From: Botrytis cinerea B05.10
Taxonomy: Eukaryota > Ascomycota > Leotiomycetes > Helotiales > Sclerotiniaceae
Direction of reading: 5' to 3'
Assembly (NCBI RefSeq): GCF_000143535.2
Contig: NC_037318.1
Coordinates: 1,550,001 to 1,614,000 of the forward strand
Length of the DNA stretch: 64,000 bases
A model generated the notes under the pieces. The model saw only the letters and a program-made list of their open reading frames with translations, was not told where the DNA came from and ran no database searches. A program made the translations under genes and the position numbers. The number at the start of each line of letters is the position of its first letter. The stretch's first letter is position 1. Positions 1-11,673 of the stretch are shown in pieces.

Positions 1-171
1 AATGCTGTGCAATCACTCTCTGTCTCTTTCTCAGCTCACATCTCAATCACAACCTATCTCCAAGTGATAGACGTGGATTCTTCCACATAAAGAGTCTGCA
101 ATTCAAGTCAATCTACTTACAATTTCCTTCACATCCCCATACTACTCTCTATATACAAGAAAAAACTACTC

Positions 172-3100
172 ATGGCCATGATCGCAAACTGTATTCACAA
201 TCCAACTGTGACACTAGTCGTGGCATTCGTGAGTTGAAACTATTGACCTTTGGATAATCTTGCCTGTACTAACCTACAATAGCTTGCCACTTTCGTAGCA
301 GCCTCGAATCATGCTATCCAAAACAAATTCGCCGCCTCGCAGAGTGTGTCGAGTACCTGGGTATCTCAAGGATGCTACGTGGATGTTGGTCGGACATTGT
401 CCGAAGGTGGATACATTGACAATACAAACATGACAGATGAATCATGTATCTCATATTGTACCTCCAAAAGTCTCAACTATGCCGGAACTGAGTATGCTTC
501 AGAATGCTGTAGGTTACTCTCCGACTTTCAAATTGTTCGATATACCAGCACTAAAATTTCATCCAGATTGTGGCAATAGTCTTGCAGCTAAAGCTGGACG
601 CGCGCCAGCTTCAGACTGTGGTATGAAGTGTCCGGGAAATACTACTGAATTTTGTGGTAGGTCTAATGGTCTCATGAATTCCATTCTTTTTCGATCCTTT
701 CCATGCAGGACTAACTCGTTAAATTTCCAGGTGGTCCAAATAGATTGAATCTTTTCTGGAACGGGAAAAATCCACCTCAAACTAACCCTGGACCTGGACT
801 TTGGAGCTTTACCGGGTGCTATACGTTAGTTTTTTCCCTGATAAATGTCTGCTACGCAATCTGACAGGTGTCAGAGAAGGTCAAGCAGGACGGCTCTTGA
901 TATACCAAGTTATAGCCTCTCCCATGACGATTGCTATTTGTACAGCGGCATGTCAAGGAGAGGGCTATTCCCTAGCTGGAGTTGAATACGCTGATGAATG
1001 TTGTATGTATATGATAAAACCGCACAAACTCATGGACCATTATGGAAGCTCACCATTTCTTAGGGTGTGGAAATCAATTGTCTAATGGAGGAGCTCTCGC
1101 ACCGGAGGGCATTAGTGGCTGTTCTACATTATGCTCAGGCAACTCTTCAGAATTTTGTGGTGGCACCAATCGACTTGATGTATATGACTTTAACAATACC
1201 ATCATTGTCACCGCGCCATTTACTACAACCACAGCTGGAACATCGCCTTCTTCCACGGGTTCCCCATCAATTCAACAAACGGTTGGTGTATATAACTATT
1301 TTGGGTGTCAGACCGAAGCCACAAGCGCTCGAGCACTTGCCTCCAAGGCTTCTGATACTGGAAACATGACACTAGAGTCGTGTGAAGCAAGCTGCATAGG
1401 ATACACCTATTTTGGAACCGAATATGGACGAGAATGTTAGTTACTCTTCCAAAATTTTGAACAATTTAGACTAAACAGGAACAACAGGTTATTGCGGCAA
1501 CGCTTTTTCCGCCGGCTCGATTCCGGCTCCAAATACAGACTGCAATTTTCCTTGTGCGGGAAATAGTTCCGAATTCTGCGGGGCGTCTGGAAGATTAACC
1601 GTGTATTTACTAAATACTACTCTAAGCTCTACAGTTCCTCCTTCCACCCCATCTACAGATGTGACAGGCCTCCCAGCTGGATGGGTATACAGTGGCTGTT
1701 GGGTCGATGGAGCACAAGGTCGTGTTCTCACGTATCAGCAACCTGAAAACCAGAATCTTACTGTTGAGTCATGTGTTGCGGCTTGCTCCGGACTTAATTA
1801 CATTGTTGCAGGCATGGAGTATAGCTCCGAATGTTTTTGTGATAATTTTGTCGAAAATGGAGGTGTTCTTGCGACCTCACCTGCGGACTGCAACATGCCG
1901 TGCACTGGTAACTCAAGCGAAACATGTGGTGCTGGAAATAGATTGTCCATCTACTCCTTTGGCAACGTACAAACATCTCAACCTGCATCTGTTCAGCAAA
2001 GAGATTTACCTGGTGATTGGAACTACAAAGGGTGTCTCGAGTCAGTTGTCTCTTAAGAGCCATCAATATTCATGCAGGCTGATGGAGTAATTTCTAGAGA
2101 TAATATACGAGGCATTAGAACGTTTCCCTATCAAATAATCACTTCAAATAATACTGCAACGAATTGTCTTTTGCAGTGTCAGGCATTCGGATATAATGCA
2201 GCTGGTCTTGAGTACGGCTCCCAGTGCTGTAAGTCATGACTGCTTTTCCCAGAAATCGCGTACATTGACAGCATCTTCAGTTTGTGGCGATGTGGAAAAT
2301 ATTGTAACGGCTGGAGCATCATTGATTAGTGAATCTAACTGCCAAGTTGTTTGCTCTGGTAATTCCTCTACTATATGTGGCGGAGACAGTCTCTTATCTT
2401 ATTACTCATGGGATGGACCGGCACTCTACAATTGGTCATTTCCAGTGGGCCCCAGTGCTGGTGAACACTCCTTGCTAATAGGTGGTGTATGCATACCATT
2501 GATGACATCTCAAATAATTACTGGCAAGGTGACATTCGTTGAAAAGTTCGGAACGGGCGAGCCAAACTCGACAGGCGCATATGAGTTAGATCTCTCAGCA
2601 ATCGATAATTTTACCCTGGCATGGAGACCAATGCATGTTAAAACTGATGTCTTTTGCTCTGCAGGACTTATTCTTCCGGATATCGCTGGGAGACAGATAG
2701 ATGTGGGAGGGGTAAGAGCATGCATTCTTCTCAATAATTTACGAATTGTGGTGCACCCATCGTATACCTTGTATTTGTGTAGCAGCTCAAGACACCAGCT
2801 CAGCTTGTCACACATCTATTCCCTTCCACTTTTTCTCACAATAAAATGATGATACTGATATTCGTGAGCCTTAGTGGTCCGGCGCGTCAACATACGGTGT
2901 ACGACTTTATTGGCCAGATGGATCCCCCAATGTCTGGGGAACAAATGATTGGCAGGAGAATGTTAACGAGGTGCGCCTTCTCGTTGCTCGGTGGTACCCC
3001 ACGGCAATGATCATGGTTCGTACAACCATTTCCAGACTATAGAATAGCATTTACTGATACTATCACAAGGCAAATGGTTCGATTTTAATCGTCGGTGGCG

Positions 3101-4408
3101 AAGAAGGATCGAATGCCCCTGCATCTCCAAGCTTAGAATTACTCCCTCCAACCGGCGCCCCAGTTCTCAATCTAGATTTTCTTGCTCGTACAGACCCTAA
3201 TAATTTATATCCATTTCTCGCAGTCATTCCATCCGGCATCTTTGTTGCATACTATAATGAAGCAAGGATTCTTGATGAAATCACGTTTGAGACTATCAAG
3301 ACACTGCCTAACGTTCCGGGTGCTGTAAATGATCCAAATGGTGGACGAAACTATCCTCTCGAAGGGGCCATGGTATTGCTACCTCAATTTTACCCCTACA
3401 CGGATCCTATCGGAGTGCTCATTTGTGGCGGTTCTACACCTGGGGGCGGCTTCGCCATCGATAATTGTGTTTCTATGCAACCTGAAACTGATAACGCTAC
3501 TTGGGCAATTGAAAGAATGGTGAGGCTCTTGCTTTGTTTTCCCCCCACGATTTATTGTACCATTTAATTGGTGAAGTTGAATTTCTTGCTTGGTATGATA
3601 CTAGTCTTCCCTAAATGAGAAGTTTGTTTCATGAGGACTTGAAGTACAGCAAGTGTTTTCAGTAATCTCGGGCTCGAGAAAATTATTCGTGGTGATATTG
3701 CAGCGATTGGCTAACAATTCCTAGCCATCACGTCGTATAATGCCATGTTTAGCTTCTCTTCCAGATGGTACTACACTGATCCTCAATGGCGCACATCATG
3801 GTTTCGCCGGATTCGGACTCGGCTCAGATCCCAATTTTAACGCTGTTCTATACGATCCCCGCCTGCCCTTAAATTCACGCATGAGTGTAATGGCCAATAC
3901 GTCGGTTGCCCGTCTATACCATTCCGAAGCGATACTCCTTCTCGACGGACGAGTAATGGTATCTGGATCTGATCCACAGGACAATGTTCATCCAGAAGAA
4001 TATCGAGTTGAAGTCTTCACGCCTCCTTATCTTCTCTCCGGTCTTCCTCGTCCAAGCTTTTACATGAATAACACGGATTGGTCATACTCACAAATTGTTC
4101 CTTTCACTATTACCTCCAACTTCACTTCGACGGCAAACCTCGGTTTTTCCATCCTTGGCTCCGTTGTAAGCACGCATGGTAATTCTATGGGCCAACGAAC
4201 ACTATTTCCTCAATTGGCCTGTGGATTCAATAATACTTGTACTGTTACTGCGCCTCCGAACGCACACATCTGTCCGCCAGGCTGGTATATGGTTTTTGTC
4301 CTCGATGGACCCACTCCCGCTGTTGGGGTATGGGTAAGAATCGGTGGGGATCCAGCAAAATTGGGGAATTGGCCCAAAGCTTCTGGTTTTGACATTCCGG
4401 GTCTTTGA
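172..4408 (+). CDS. Secreted copper radical oxidase (glyoxal oxidase type) with five WSC domains
   Basis: Predicted extracellular or wall-anchored oxidase that would convert aldehydes or alcohols with release of H2O2. Exons: 172-228, 283-508, 567-656, 731-824, 875-1002, 1064-1435, 1488-2044, 2078-2228, 2281-2711, 2875-3015, 3070-3519, 3725-4408, giving 1126 aa. An N-terminal hydrophobic signal is followed by five WSC (carbohydrate-binding) modules starting near W45, each ending in a CxGNxxxxCG-type segment. The C-terminal half is a glyoxal oxidase beta-propeller plus DUF1929. Radical-copper residues are present by motif: Cys684 (DVFCSAG) and Tyr743 (RWYPT) as the thioether pair, Tyr964-His965 (RLYHSEA) and His1050 (STHGNS). 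Spacing resembles Phanerochaete glyoxal oxidase. The ATG at 172 was chosen because it opens the signal peptide. The join at 2045-2077 removes only 33 nt and is doubtful. Substrate is unknown. Confidence 0.88.
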
Positions 4409-5264
4409 TTTATTCTCCATAACATAGTAATATTCAGTCAAGAGGATTTGTGCAGTGGTGGAATGTTTGTTCAAAAGCTGTCGATTTGCTTCATAGGGGG
4501 TCATTTACATCTTGAGCGACCATGTTTAATTTTTGTCGCATTTATTGCATTTGCTTTAGCTCCTTAATAATGAATGTCACTCTGCTTTTTACTTCGGCCC
4601 GACACTAAATGGCGGTGTTATGCACTCGTATATTAATGCTTGGTTGAAATGGATTTCACGGAAACACTGAATCTCTTGAACCTAATTTCGACAATCAAAT
4701 GTGTTTTAGGCCCAGTTGTCCCTTCACGATTCGCTAGCATCCCACTTCCAAATTCCTCAAGTTCGGATGCAGTAGTACATGATTGAGATAAAGTTTAACG
4801 TGCCGAGCCGGTCAAATTTCGGGTCGCTTAAAGATTGATCTTGGATTGGATTGGCAATGTATGAATTCATGTACCTAGTAGTCAGAACCCAAAAACCTGG
4901 GTTGGGGAGAAGTCTTCTTCGTCGCGTGTTCGTCGGCAGTGGATCGCCCCGCATTGCGGGGTACGGATAATCCCAGTACAGATTTCGGGGCGGGGAATTC
5001 TGGAGTCATGATCAAATTGGATTGGGATATATAATGAGTAATAAGGGTCATTTTTGATTTTACCTGTCTCTTTCCTTCCTCTTGCTTTCGTTTTGGTCTT
5101 GTTGATAAGTGTGTATGCTTATCTTAGTTTGGCCATTAGCTTCATGATTTTTGGTTTGATCTATTGCGTCCGAAGTAGATAGTCTGACTATTTGCCATTC
5201 GCATTTAACGAACGATTTTTTTTTGTCTCACAGAGGGCTTTAAGTCCCGCCATATTCCAGCAAA
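4409..5264. other. Intergenic: oxidase 3' end to carboxylesterase promoter
   Basis: No credible coding region. It holds the 3' UTR of the oxidase and the promoter of the carboxylesterase: three GCGGGG cores at 4947-4995 and a TATATAA at 5028-5034, followed by a T-rich stretch just before the start codon. Confidence 0.6.
4947..4995. promoter_or_regulatory. Cluster of CreA-type GCGGGG sites, two as an inverted pair
   Basis: CCCCGC and GCGGGG face each other with a 3-base spacer at 4947-4961, and a third GCGGGG lies at 4990-4995. GCGGGG fits the SYGGRG consensus of the carbon catabolite repressor CreA/Mig1. The cluster is about 270-320 bp before the carboxylesterase start and just upstream of a TATATAA at 5028. 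Binding is inferred from motif only. Confidence 0.4.
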
Positions 5265-6986
5265 ATGTTCAATCCTCTTTTCTCCAAGTTGCTTCTTTCA
5301 TTGCCATTACTCGCAATCGGAACTGTCCCAGCTATCGCAGCGAGTGGACCTCGAGGTGTTAACAATACATCATCTCCAACAGTTAGTGTTCTAAACGGTA
5401 CATACTATGGAACCTATCTTCCAACATACGATGAAGATATTTTCCTAGGTATACCCTTCGCGCAACCACCCGTCGGACCACTCCGTTTCAACCCGCCCCA
5501 ATCTCTCAATACCACTTGGGATACTCCACGCAATGCCACGGAGTACTCCCCTGAATGCATCGGCTACGGTTCCGATAATTGGGTTTTGGGAAACATCATC
5601 TCAGAAGATTGCTTAACATTAAATGTTGTGCGTCCTAGTGGTATCTCTCCAGATGCAAATCTGCCTGTAGCAGTTTGGATCCATGGAGGCGGTAATACAG
5701 CAGGTGGAGCCATGGACCCCCGATACAATCTTTCATTTATTGTTGCACAATCGATGGAAGCTGAAACTCCAATGATTGTTGTGAGTATTCAATATCGAGT
5801 TTCTGGTTGGGGATTCCTATATGGACAGGAAGTCCTCGATGCAGGAAGTGCAAATCTAGGATTCAGAGATCAGAGATTGGCGCTTCATTGGGTACAGGAA
5901 AATATTGGATTTTTCGGTGGCGACAAGAAGAAAGTTACGATTTGGGGAGAGAGTGCCGGGGCGGCCGGTGTCGGTGTGCAACTTGTGGCTTACGGCGGAA
6001 GAGATGATGGATTATTCAGAGGTGCCATTACGCAGAGTGGAAGTCCAGTCGCTGCTAAACGCCTGAGTCTTGAAACTTGGCAATCGGTTTACGATAATAT
6101 TACTATCGCGGCCGGATGTTCCAATTCGAGTGATACGCTTGATTGTCTGCGTACTGTTCCTACAGATCAGCTGAGCGCGATATTCAATAGCTCCGTAACA
6201 GCATCAGCAAGTTGGGGTATCCAAATCGACAACGACTTCGTGCTGAAGTCCGCTACTGCCCAACTTCTCGCTGGAGAATTCGTTAAGGTACCTCACATTA
6301 CCGGTAGAAATTTCGATGAGGGAACCTCATATGCTACGAAAGGAATTAACACTACCGCTCAATTTTTAAGCATGGTTCAGTCAGCGGGGCTTGATAATGC
6401 CACGACAAACACACTCGCAGCATTATATCCTGACATCCCAGCGGTTGGGATCCCAGCCTCGCTGGTTGGACGCCCATCACCTAGCGACGCGTCCTATGGC
6501 GTACAATGGAAACGATCAGCCGCTTACGCGGGAGATTTGCAACAACATGCACCTCGGCGACTCATGTCACAATCATGGGCAAAGTACAACGTGAGCAGTT
6601 ATTCCTACCACTGGAACGTGTTGGTAAATGGAATCAAACTCTCGCTTGGCGCGACCCATTTCCAAGAGGTAGCGTTTGTCTTCAACAATACTGGTGGTAT
6701 AGGATACGACACTGCCGTTTCGCAAAACCCTTTTGAAGGCGAACCGGAGACGTTCGATCAGTTGGCTGTTATGATGAGTGGGATGTGGATCAGTTTTATT
6801 GTCAGCGGTGATCCAAATACGGGGAAATTGAGCAATGTCTCCTGGCCAAAATATACACTTGATGATCCGAAGAATTTCGTCTTCGATGTTAATGCGACGA
6901 ATTTGGCATATGTAGAACCGGACTATTATAGAGCGGCGGAGATTCAATATATTTCGGATCGTCTTGCTACGGCTTATGGACGCTAG
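5265..6986 (+). CDS. Secreted type-B carboxylesterase/lipase
   Basis: Single-exon 573-aa alpha/beta hydrolase of the carboxylesterase type B (COesterase) family; such enzymes hydrolyse carboxylic esters outside the cell. A signal peptide (hydrophobic residues about 5-25, ending AIAA) opens the protein. The family signature EDCLTLNV lies near residues 115-122, the oxyanion segment HGGG near 139-142, and the nucleophile elbow GESAG near 228-232. The acid is probably the Glu in NFDEGTS (about 352), and the base His is in THFQEVAF (about 464). Many NxS/T sites fit secretion. Length is normal for the family. The ATG at 5265 has a good AAA context, with the signal peptide directly after it. Substrate (feruloyl, lipid, cholinester-like) cannot be told from sequence. 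Confidence 0.9.
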   Translation: MFNPLFSKLLLSLPLLAIGTVPAIAASGPRGVNNTSSPTVSVLNGTYYGTYLPTYDEDIFLGIPFAQPPVGPLRFNPPQSLNTTWDTPRNATEYSPECIGYGSDNWVLGNIISEDCLTLNVVRPSGISPDANLPVAVWIHGGGNTAGGAMDPRYNLSFIVAQSMEAETPMIVVSIQYRVSGWGFLYGQEVLDAGSANLGFRDQRLALHWVQENIGFFGGDKKKVTIWGESAGAAGVGVQLVAYGGRDDGLFRGAITQSGSPVAAKRLSLETWQSVYDNITIAAGCSNSSDTLDCLRTVPTDQLSAIFNSSVTASASWGIQIDNDFVLKSATAQLLAGEFVKVPHITGRNFDEGTSYATKGINTTAQFLSMVQSAGLDNATTNTLAALYPDIPAVGIPASLVGRPSPSDASYGVQWKRSAAYAGDLQQHAPRRLMSQSWAKYNVSSYSYHWNVLVNGIKLSLGATHFQEVAFVFNNTGGIGYDTAVSQNPFEGEPETFDQLAVMMSGMWISFIVSGDPNTGKLSNVSWPKYTLDDPKNFVFDVNATNLAYVEPDYYRAAEIQYISDRLATAYGR

Positions 6987-7442
6987 AGTGGGGAGGCATG
7001 CGTTCGAATATGGATTTGGTTGTTTGCAGCTTTTGTATCAAAACTTGGGATAATGGTGCTTAGATGCCAGCTTGAAATAGTCGGTTTGAGAGAAGGTTAG
7101 AGGAGTTATAGGAATAGTTCCTTTGATTTGACTCAAGTGTACGATAGTAATTACTTCAGGACCTAATTTTATAACACAAAATGTAAATATTTCATAAAAC
7201 TGCATAAGATGATGTCGAAAAGGTGGTATCGATATCTCATAACCAAGAACGCGGATTGATTGATACAGCTGTGCTAGCTACAACTTCGTCCAATTTCTTC
7301 ACCCCTCAATTTGCATCTGCACTCGAAGATTGGGGCGATGGTTTATATAGAGCGACTTTTATTCCTGATCAACGACGTATCCAGTGATATACTCAGAAGG
7401 CTAGACCCGACCGTCTTACCAACCTATAGACCTGATAGATAT
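6987..7442. other. Convergent intergenic spacer
   Basis: Tail-to-tail spacer between the carboxylesterase (+) and the arabinofuranosidase (-). AT-rich, with no ORF that looks coding; presumably both 3' UTRs. Confidence 0.5.
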
Positions 7443-9777
7443 CTAAGTACTGACAGTAATGATGGCAACACCATAAGCAGCAACATTAAAAGTCCATCCC
7501 CCAGCCGCACTTCCAGTCACTGTACTTGTAACAGGCTGCAAGGTAACATCCAACGGATAATTACTTGCAGTTGCAGGACCCGTAAAGGAAACCAATTTAG
7601 CACTTGAACTTGCACCTGTTGCGCCAGGAATATTCACAGTAACATTCTGAGACGCAGTGCCATAATTGGCAATCTTGACGTAGTATAATCCAGCCTTTGT
7701 ACTACTCGCAACCCAATACAGGGGACCAAACGCAGCATCAGAAGTAACGGGAAGGATAGTATCGCCACGATGAATGGAGAACAACTGTTGAACATAATAA
7801 CTTGCGCTACCAGTAAGAGATCCAGGATCGGCATTGAGTCCAGCTAGATCGGGTGACCATTCGGCCATGTCGAAATGCTCAAAAAGAGGAGCGTATGAAG
7901 CCATCTTTACGATATCAGAGTTACGTTCCATACCAATCATGTAGACTGCCTCGGAGATAGCACCTTGGACTGATGACCAGTAGGTTGTAGCGCCGCTATT
8001 GTCAGTTGTGCTAGCGTATTCACCGACAAAAATCCCTGGACCATCGCGAGGCTTGTTGTCAAATTCGTTGAAAATGGAAACAAATCCATTTGGTGAGAGA
8101 TAGTGATGAGTATCAGTCCAAACACCAGCTGGAAGTGGATTTGGAAGACAAGATGCTTGGGATGTCGACGCTATGACTGTGATGTCAGGATAGGCCGCAT
8201 GAATTGCGTTGTAGATAGCTGTAAATCTAGAGGCGTATGTACCACAGCCTCCACTTAAATTGTCCTCATTACCGACCTCGATAAAAGGAATATCATATGG
8301 TGCAGCTTGACCGTAAGATTCACGAAGTGCACCCCATGTCGTTGACGTAGATCCAAGAAGGAACTCAAGTTCATCCAGGATATCATCGACATAAGGTGTA
8401 AGAGCTGCACCGGAAACAACGCCACCTCCAGAGAGAGAAAGGCCTGACCAGACGGCTAATACTGGTATCATACCTGCATCTGAGATGAATTGAAGATACT
8501 CCATTAAGCCTGGAGAATTGTCAGTAAAGCAATTCTGACTCGACGAAAAGCTAAAATACCTAAAGCATCTGTGTTTGGATAACCCCAATCACCCTGTCTT
8601 CCTGGTCGATTTTCAACTGGACCAATGGTTTCATTCCATTTCCATCTGTTTCCTGGCGACGAACCTTCTCTATTTAATGTTAGCTTATGGTTTAAGATTC
8701 TTCCATTTGGAACTCTTGTCTTACATATTATTTCCGCCCGGAAAGCGGAAGAAAGATGGCTCGAGTGCCTGAAGGAAGTTTCCCACATCATTTCTGATAC
8801 CATTGTAACTGTAGGGAGTCAATATAATTTCATAAACACATGTGTCATCTTTATCATACCGCTTGTGAAATGTGACTGGAAAAAGTTGGGGAAGGCCAAA
8901 GTTCAATGCGCTGCCGGCAACTTTAGCTCCATCAAATGTTAACTTCCAAACATTGTTGCCGTCTGGAGCCTGTGTAGATTGGTATGTAGTCTCATAGTAG
9001 GTGAAAGAAGTGGCCACACTATTAACTGTAATGGTTTTGGTGGCATATACTGTTCCACTTGCGACACCGACGAGGGATAATGTAACTGGTCCAGAGTATG
9101 AGCCCTTGATCCAGAAGTAGTTGGCATATGTATCGGCATTAACGGGGACACCAAGGTATCCAGCGTTCGAAAAGCCAACTTGTCCAGTTGTTCCAGATGG
9201 AACGGAAACTTTTAAAGACCTTGGGAGAGCTTTAGTGAGAGGATTGGCAGTGTCAACAGTGAGATTTGTGCCACCAACAGCAGCATAAGCTGTCAATCCA
9301 GGATTTGTTCCTTGGAATCCATTGTTTCGCAGCAACTGGCCATGTATACCGCCATCACCTAGAATTTTTTAGTTTAGATACTACAGTCTAGTTACTATAG
9401 GAGATATACCGGAGTTGTTGATATCCTAGAAATCAATTAGTTCAAAGTTCCCCCACAACGTAAGTATATTTTTCGAGAGTAGCAAGCAGAAAACTACAAA
9501 TGAAATTGTTGAATTTCTCGATAAAATCGAATTCCAGGCAACAATTGAATGTTAAAGGAATGCTTGAATGGAGCCTGAGGAGTTCCTAGTGCCAGCCTGA
9601 AATCCGGGTTATTTGATTGCTTAAATTTGAACAACTTACCTCAAACATGAGGCCGTAAAGGATAGGGCTGGATGCATTGCCGCCGGTTGTGGACACTGTG
9701 AGAGTAGCAGCATTTACTAAACTAAGGACTAAGAAAGAAGCGACTGCTAGACCCCGCGAGAGACCTTTGACACCCAT
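7443..9777 (-). CDS. Secreted GH51 alpha-L-arabinofuranosidase
   Basis: Releases terminal arabinose from arabinan and arabinoxylan; retaining GH51 mechanism. Exons on the minus strand: 9777-9640, 9425-9410, 9358-8725, 8669-8560, 8509-7443, giving 654 aa. Exon 2 is only 16 nt (DINNSG junction). The first ~23 residues form a signal peptide. The conserved start of the mature domain reads LYGLMFEDINNSGDGGIHGQ. A carbohydrate-binding-like beta region follows (about 70-230), then the TIM barrel with FFRFPGGN. The acid/base is Glu381 in EVGNED and the nucleophile Glu463 in VGEYAS. A C-terminal beta-sandwich ends the protein. Length fits fungal GH51 (about 630-660). The start is 57 bp from a TATATATAT on the same strand. 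Not recognised as a numbered isoform. Confidence 0.92.
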
Positions 9778-11673
9778 GATTGAAGAATATGTATTTTCCA
9801 GTGATTGGAGATTTTGTCATTTTGTAAAAGGGATATATATATGAAGATGGATTCCGGACCAAATAGATTTTCCCCTCATTTACTGTGATAATTTTTCCGA
9901 GAAGTATAACTCAAAAAAGGTGGGTAGGTTCCATTGCGACCACATGTCGTCCAAAAATGGTCTTATGCGTCTGCTTTCGATGTCGATCATAATTTCTTCG
10001 AGGGGATGATGATATATACGCAGATTTTGCGATCCATGGTGTTCATTTTGTCTTATTCGAAGTGAGACTTTGTGGGAATGTAGTGTTCATTGGAGCGCAA
10101 GAACGATTTGATCTTTGTCAGAACCATCGCAACATAACCAGCATTAGATTCGGCAGTAAACCGTGAGCTACCGAGCGCGCAAGTAGATTTGACCCCTCAT
10201 GAAGTAACCCAAGTTTGTAAAGAGACGAGATAGGTGTGATGCCAACTTTAGATCGGGCTGTCCAGTTTCGAGCCCTTATACCTATAGGAACGCACTTGAA
10301 TGGCGCGCATACCCCGCGTAACTGCTTAGGCTGATACCTGCCTGCAACAATACAGATCTTGATCCAGTGTTGATTTAAGTTCGATCGTCTTGAAAGAAAG
10401 TCCTCTTGGAAGGTACCTGTACCCATGGTGTTTTAATTTTCTGCAGCTTGAGCGAATATTCCGGAGAATCTCCCCAAAAAGCGGATGTCTTGCAAATTCG
10501 TGACTACACGAAAAAGATAAACACCGGCAAGAGAGCGTCGACCCTCATCATCAAAAATAGAAAAATAACTGGGTCTCCAAAGGTTACCCCGCAGTTATGC
10601 GTCGCTGCTAAATTTTGATTGAACCGACATGCTTTATTTTGGATCAAACCCGCAGTTCTAACTTTTTCAACGCGTTCATCCGGTCGACAACGTGTTTCGG
10701 CAACCAGATATCCCACGAATATTCCGAGATTTGAATATGGTTCATCACTGAATTTGGCATCAGCTTCTTATAATCCTGTGGTTGGAACTTTCAAGAGAAG
10801 CTCCCTCCTTCCCTCTCTTTAATAGCGCCAACATATTGTTCAGATCTTTGTTCGACAGGACTGCAAGTTCTTTCTATTAGGAGGATGAAAAGAGTTATCT
10901 GAAGTTATGATTCGCATTCACAGCGATACCGTGCTGTTCTTCGAGATATTGGCAATATTAAATTCAACGACCGAACAATCATGTCAAATTCCAAACTAGA
11001 TTTTTCAAAGTAGGAACAGGACTTCTTCAAGCAGAAACTAAAGGATTTGGGTGAATATGGCATGGTACGGCCGCATTTTCCGTGCCAGTCGTGATAGCAG
11101 TCGTGATAGAGCGGGCATATCGGCCATCACACCCTTTGCTTACACAAGCACCAATCAACTCCATTATGTATACTGACAAATGCTAAACCAACCAACTCCG
11201 CAAATTCTTGCAGAAGGATTCAAACAACCAACATGATCGTGTAATCACACATTAGCCTGGGTATATTCTAAAACCACTCGACCAAGAAGGATCACGTGAG
11301 AATATAATCAGGCTGTGGTTATCATAGGAGTAAGTCGGCTGGGATGCATAAGCCCTTGATATTGGGGCCCGAAGATGGGGCTGACGTGAAGCAACCTGCT
11401 TATCCCTTAGTCTCTCCATGTACAATTGGACAGTATCTTCAAGGTGAAGGCTGGGCACCTGTATATGGATCCTGCAGATTTCCAATCATCTGATATCCAC
11501 ATTCCATGATGTGTATCCAACAGTTGGCGTCGGTATGACACGTTTAAATAGCAGGCCACGTTCTCTTTCTCATCTGAATATCTCATTGCAAAACATACAT
11601 CCCTTTCTTCTCTAAATCTCCATTGCAAATCACACCTCACCTATTACGAAAATCGGAAACAGTATCTCAAACT
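9778..11673. other. Intergenic: divergent promoters of GH51 and serine hydrolase
   Basis: About 1.9 kb with no convincing gene. Short ORFs at 10118-10426 (-) and 10504-10716 (-) lack recognisable motifs and overlap readings on the other strand. A 12-bp unit (cagtcgtgatag) is repeated in tandem near 11086-11109. The right end (about 11540-11673) is a pyrimidine-rich leader to the serine hydrolase. Confidence 0.5.
9834..9842 (-). promoter_or_regulatory. TATA-like element of the GH51 gene
   Basis: TATATATAT about 57 bp upstream of the GH51 start codon on the minus strand. This is position and sequence only; no XlnR-type GGCTAA was noticed nearby. Confidence 0.4.

Noticed and set aside
10118..10716. 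Two short minus-strand ORFs between GH51 and the serine hydrolase
   Set aside because: No motif, no splice logic, and comparable ORFs exist on the plus strand; possibly old relics but unsupported.
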